NCBI GenBank assembly: GCA_022562835.1
Contig: JADFOM010000094.1
Span: 1-8,341, forward strand
Length of the DNA: 8,341 bases
Source of the DNA: Acidobacteriota bacterium
Lineage (GTDB): Bacteria; Actinomycetota; Acidimicrobiia; Acidimicrobiales; SHLQ01
Direction of reading: 5' to 3'
Made by a program: the position numbers and the translations under genes. This document shows, piece after piece, positions 7,474-8,341 of the stretch. The notes under the pieces are model-generated. The model did not search any database, was not told where the DNA came from, and was given only the letters and a program-made list of their open reading frames with translations. The first letter of the stretch is position 1, and each line of letters opens with the position of its first letter.

Positions 7474-7947
7474 GTGTTGTGTGACCTCCACATGCCCGGC
7501 GGAGGGGGAGTGGCGGTCGCAAAGGCTGTAGGCGAGCAGGTGCCCGTAGTGATCTTGTCGGTGTCGGAGTCCGAGAGCGACCTGCTCGACGCAGTAGCAG
7601 CCGGAGCGCTCGGCTATCTGGTCAAGTCGACAGAACCCGATGAGTTGCGCCGCCAACTCTGGAAGGCAGCCAAGGGTGAGCCGGTGTACTCCCCGAGCTT
7701 GGCCGCGCTGGTGTTGGTCGAGTTCCGGCGTTTGAAGAAGGCCGATGTCGACGGTGAATCATTGACCGAACGTGAACGCGAAGTGCTTCAGCTGGTCGCG
7801 AGGGGACACACTTACAAAGAGATCGGCGAGGAGCTGTTCATCGCAGAAAAGACCGTCGAGAATCACACGCGCAACATCTTGAAGAAGCTGCACCTCAACC
7901 GCAAGAACGAACTGATCCGCTACGCCCTCGACCATGGTCTGGACTGA
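7474..7947 (+). CDS. NarL/FixJ-type response regulator with truncated receiver domain (possible pseudogene)
   Basis: Read from GTG 7474, this is 157 residues. The C-terminal half is a complete LuxR-type helix-turn-helix: LTEREREVLQLVARGHTYKE, then IGEELFIAEKTVENHTRNIL and KKLHL. The N-terminal half is a receiver domain that begins abruptly at strand β3, VLCDLHMPGGGG, with the likely phospho-acceptor D4. It continues through the β4 serine (VVILSVSE) and the β5 lysine (GYLVKSTEPDEL). The first ~50 residues expected in this family, including the acidic Asp pair that binds Mg2+, are absent. An in-frame TGA stands at 7459-7461, and none of the three upstream frames encodes them. No Shine-Dalgarno precedes GTG 7474 or ATG 7492. 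It is either a decayed gene or a constitutively folded DNA-binding remnant. No partner kinase is in the window. Confidence 0.8.
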   Translation: MLCDLHMPGGGGVAVAKAVGEQVPVVILSVSESESDLLDAVAAGALGYLVKSTEPDELRRQLWKAAKGEPVYSPSLAALVLVEFRRLKKADVDGESLTEREREVLQLVARGHTYKEIGEELFIAEKTVENHTRNILKKLHLNRKNELIRYALDHGLD

Positions 7948-7953
7948 TAATCG

Positions 7954-8027
7954 CTGCGAGTTCTACGCACTCTCGTGCGCCTCATGTGCAGAGCGCTGGC
8001 GCAAACCGCAATCGGTGGCAAAGCCAC
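7954..8027 (+). repeat. Two-hairpin element, copy A (sense to the response regulator)
   Basis: The copy starts 6 nt after the response-regulator stop. Order: box CTGCGAGTTC (7954-7963); hairpin 1 with stem CGCAC/GTGCG (7966-7979); conserved block TCATGTGCAGAGCGCTGGCG (starting 7982); 12-nt linker; hairpin 2 core GTGGC-AAA-GCCAC (8015-8027). The hairpin 2 stem extends outward to 8008-8035 (GCAATCG with CGATTGC, one bulged A) for 12 bp. The box recurs inverted at 8049-8058. No open frame or T-run goes with it. Terminator-like 3' structure, repetitive extragenic element or small RNA are all possible. Confidence 0.6.
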
Positions 8028-8040
8028 ACGATTGCTACCA

Positions 8041-8058
8041 GGTGTCGCGAACTCGCAG
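8041..8058 (-). repeat. Third partial copy of the element's leading box
   Basis: Read on the minus strand, CTGCGAGTTCGCGACACC (8058-8041) matches the first 18 nt of copy B at 17 of 18 positions, in the same orientation and 92 bp away. It is not followed by the rest of the element. Its first 10 nt are also the inverted partner of the box that opens copy A, giving that copy 10-bp terminal inverted repeats. Confidence 0.6.
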
Positions 8059-8075
8059 TCAACACGAGGCGCGAT

Positions 8076-8150
8076 CCGGCTTCGCCGGTCGGGCCGATCG
8101 GCGCTTGCGTTCTGCATATGAGCGACACCGAAGGTGTCGCGAACTAGCAG
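8076..8150 (-). repeat. Two-hairpin element, copy B (sense to the dehydrogenase gene)
   Basis: On the minus strand this copy starts 6 nt after the dehydrogenase stop. It has box CTGCTAGTTC (8150-8141); hairpin 1 GCGACACC-TTC-GGTGTCGC (8140-8122); a block TCATATGCAGAACGCAAGCG that matches copy A at 17 of 21 positions (8121-8101); a 12-nt linker; and hairpin 2 CCGGC-GAA-GCCGG (8088-8076). Spacing equals copy A apart from one extra base in hairpin 1. Both stems differ from copy A in sequence yet pair perfectly. Confidence 0.6.
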
Positions 8151-8156
8151 CAACAA

Positions 8157-8341
8157 CTAGTTGTTCTTGATGGTCATGCCACCGTCCACGACGAATGCGT
8201 GACCGGTGACATACGACGACGACGGCAACGACAGGTTCACTATCGCGTGGGCAAGTTCTTCCGGATCGCCGTAGCGCCTGAGCGGTACGCGTCGACGCGC
8301 GAACTTGGTCTTCATTTCGTCAGGAATCGCCTCGGTCATGC
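8157..8341 (-). CDS. Short-chain dehydrogenase/reductase, C-terminal part (5' end outside window)
   Basis: Sixty residues remain, ending at TAG 8157-8159. The frame stays open to the right edge, and the first ATG visible (8339) is internal: in the family it corresponds to the 'T.MT' position after the active site. Recognisable SDR features are RRVPLRRYGDPEELAHAIVN (the R.G.PEE.A helix) and SSSYVTGHAFVVDGGMTI, the classic 'yvTG..l.vDGG' C-terminal motif. The cofactor-binding TGxxxGxG and catalytic YxxxK regions lie outside the window, so substrate and cofactor cannot be told. FabG-like or other classical SDR enzymes are equally possible. It converges on the response-regulator gene, with the two-hairpin elements between them. 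Confidence 0.88.
   Translation of the reverse strand, partial: MTEAIPDEMKTKFARRRVPLRRYGDPEELAHAIVNLSLPSSSYVTGHAFVVDGGMTIKNN

Noticed and set aside
7327..7656. Minus-strand ORF of 109 codons across the response regulator
   Set aside because: It is antisense to the receiver domain, and its translation has no domain. The short hydrophobic frame at 7317-7421 is a different frame.
7954..8150. Integron attC site or CRISPR array in the hairpin-rich gap
   Set aside because: There are no attC core sites (GTTRRRY/RYYYAAC) and no integrase. There are only two inverted copies plus a partial box rather than regularly spaced direct repeats, and no cas genes.
8152..8165. 14-bp perfect palindrome AACAACTAGTTGTT as a regulatory site
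   Set aside because: It consists of the last two Asn codons and stop of the dehydrogenase plus a few downstream bases, so the symmetry is probably incidental.

Overview
The window is high-GC bacterial DNA that looks actinobacterial, perhaps from an Acidimicrobiia-type lineage. The reasons are the GC-rich codon use, GTG and TTG starts, 4-nt stop/start overlaps, and SUF iron-sulfur genes that include a Rieske ferredoxin between sufD and sufC and a SufU-type partner. The lineage is an inference. No rRNA, tRNA, CRISPR array, transposase or phage gene was seen.

Layout. Positions 1-1596 (minus) hold most of a large multi-pass membrane protein of the YfhO/GT-C type, which runs off the left edge. 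Divergent from it, a plus-strand cluster runs from 1693 to 4719: a 117-residue four-cysteine protein of unknown function, sufD, a Rieske ferredoxin, a diverged sufC, and a pterin-4a-carbinolamine dehydratase. The last four genes are chained by ATGA overlaps. A second cluster points back at it on the minus strand (7192-4724): a canonical sufC, sufS and sufU. The two clusters converge with only 4 nt between their stop codons.

Together the genes encode sulfur mobilisation from cysteine (SufS), persulfide transfer (SufU) and scaffold components (SufD plus two SufC ATPases). The core scaffold SufB is absent from the window. The Rieske protein may be an electron carrier or a client. The pterin enzyme and the four-Cys protein are accessory genes of unclear role.

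Upstream of the canonical sufC lies a near-perfect 17-bp inverted repeat and a possible 34-codon single-span membrane ORF on the minus strand. Next comes a NarL/FixJ response regulator (7474-7947) that lacks the first third of its receiver domain. It converges on the 3' end of a short-chain dehydrogenase that runs off the right edge.

The 209-bp gap between those last two genes is the most unusual stretch. It carries two diverged copies of a ~75-nt two-hairpin element in opposite orientation. Each begins exactly 6 nt after the stop codon of its neighbouring gene and reads in the sense direction of that gene. The stems differ in sequence but keep their pairing.
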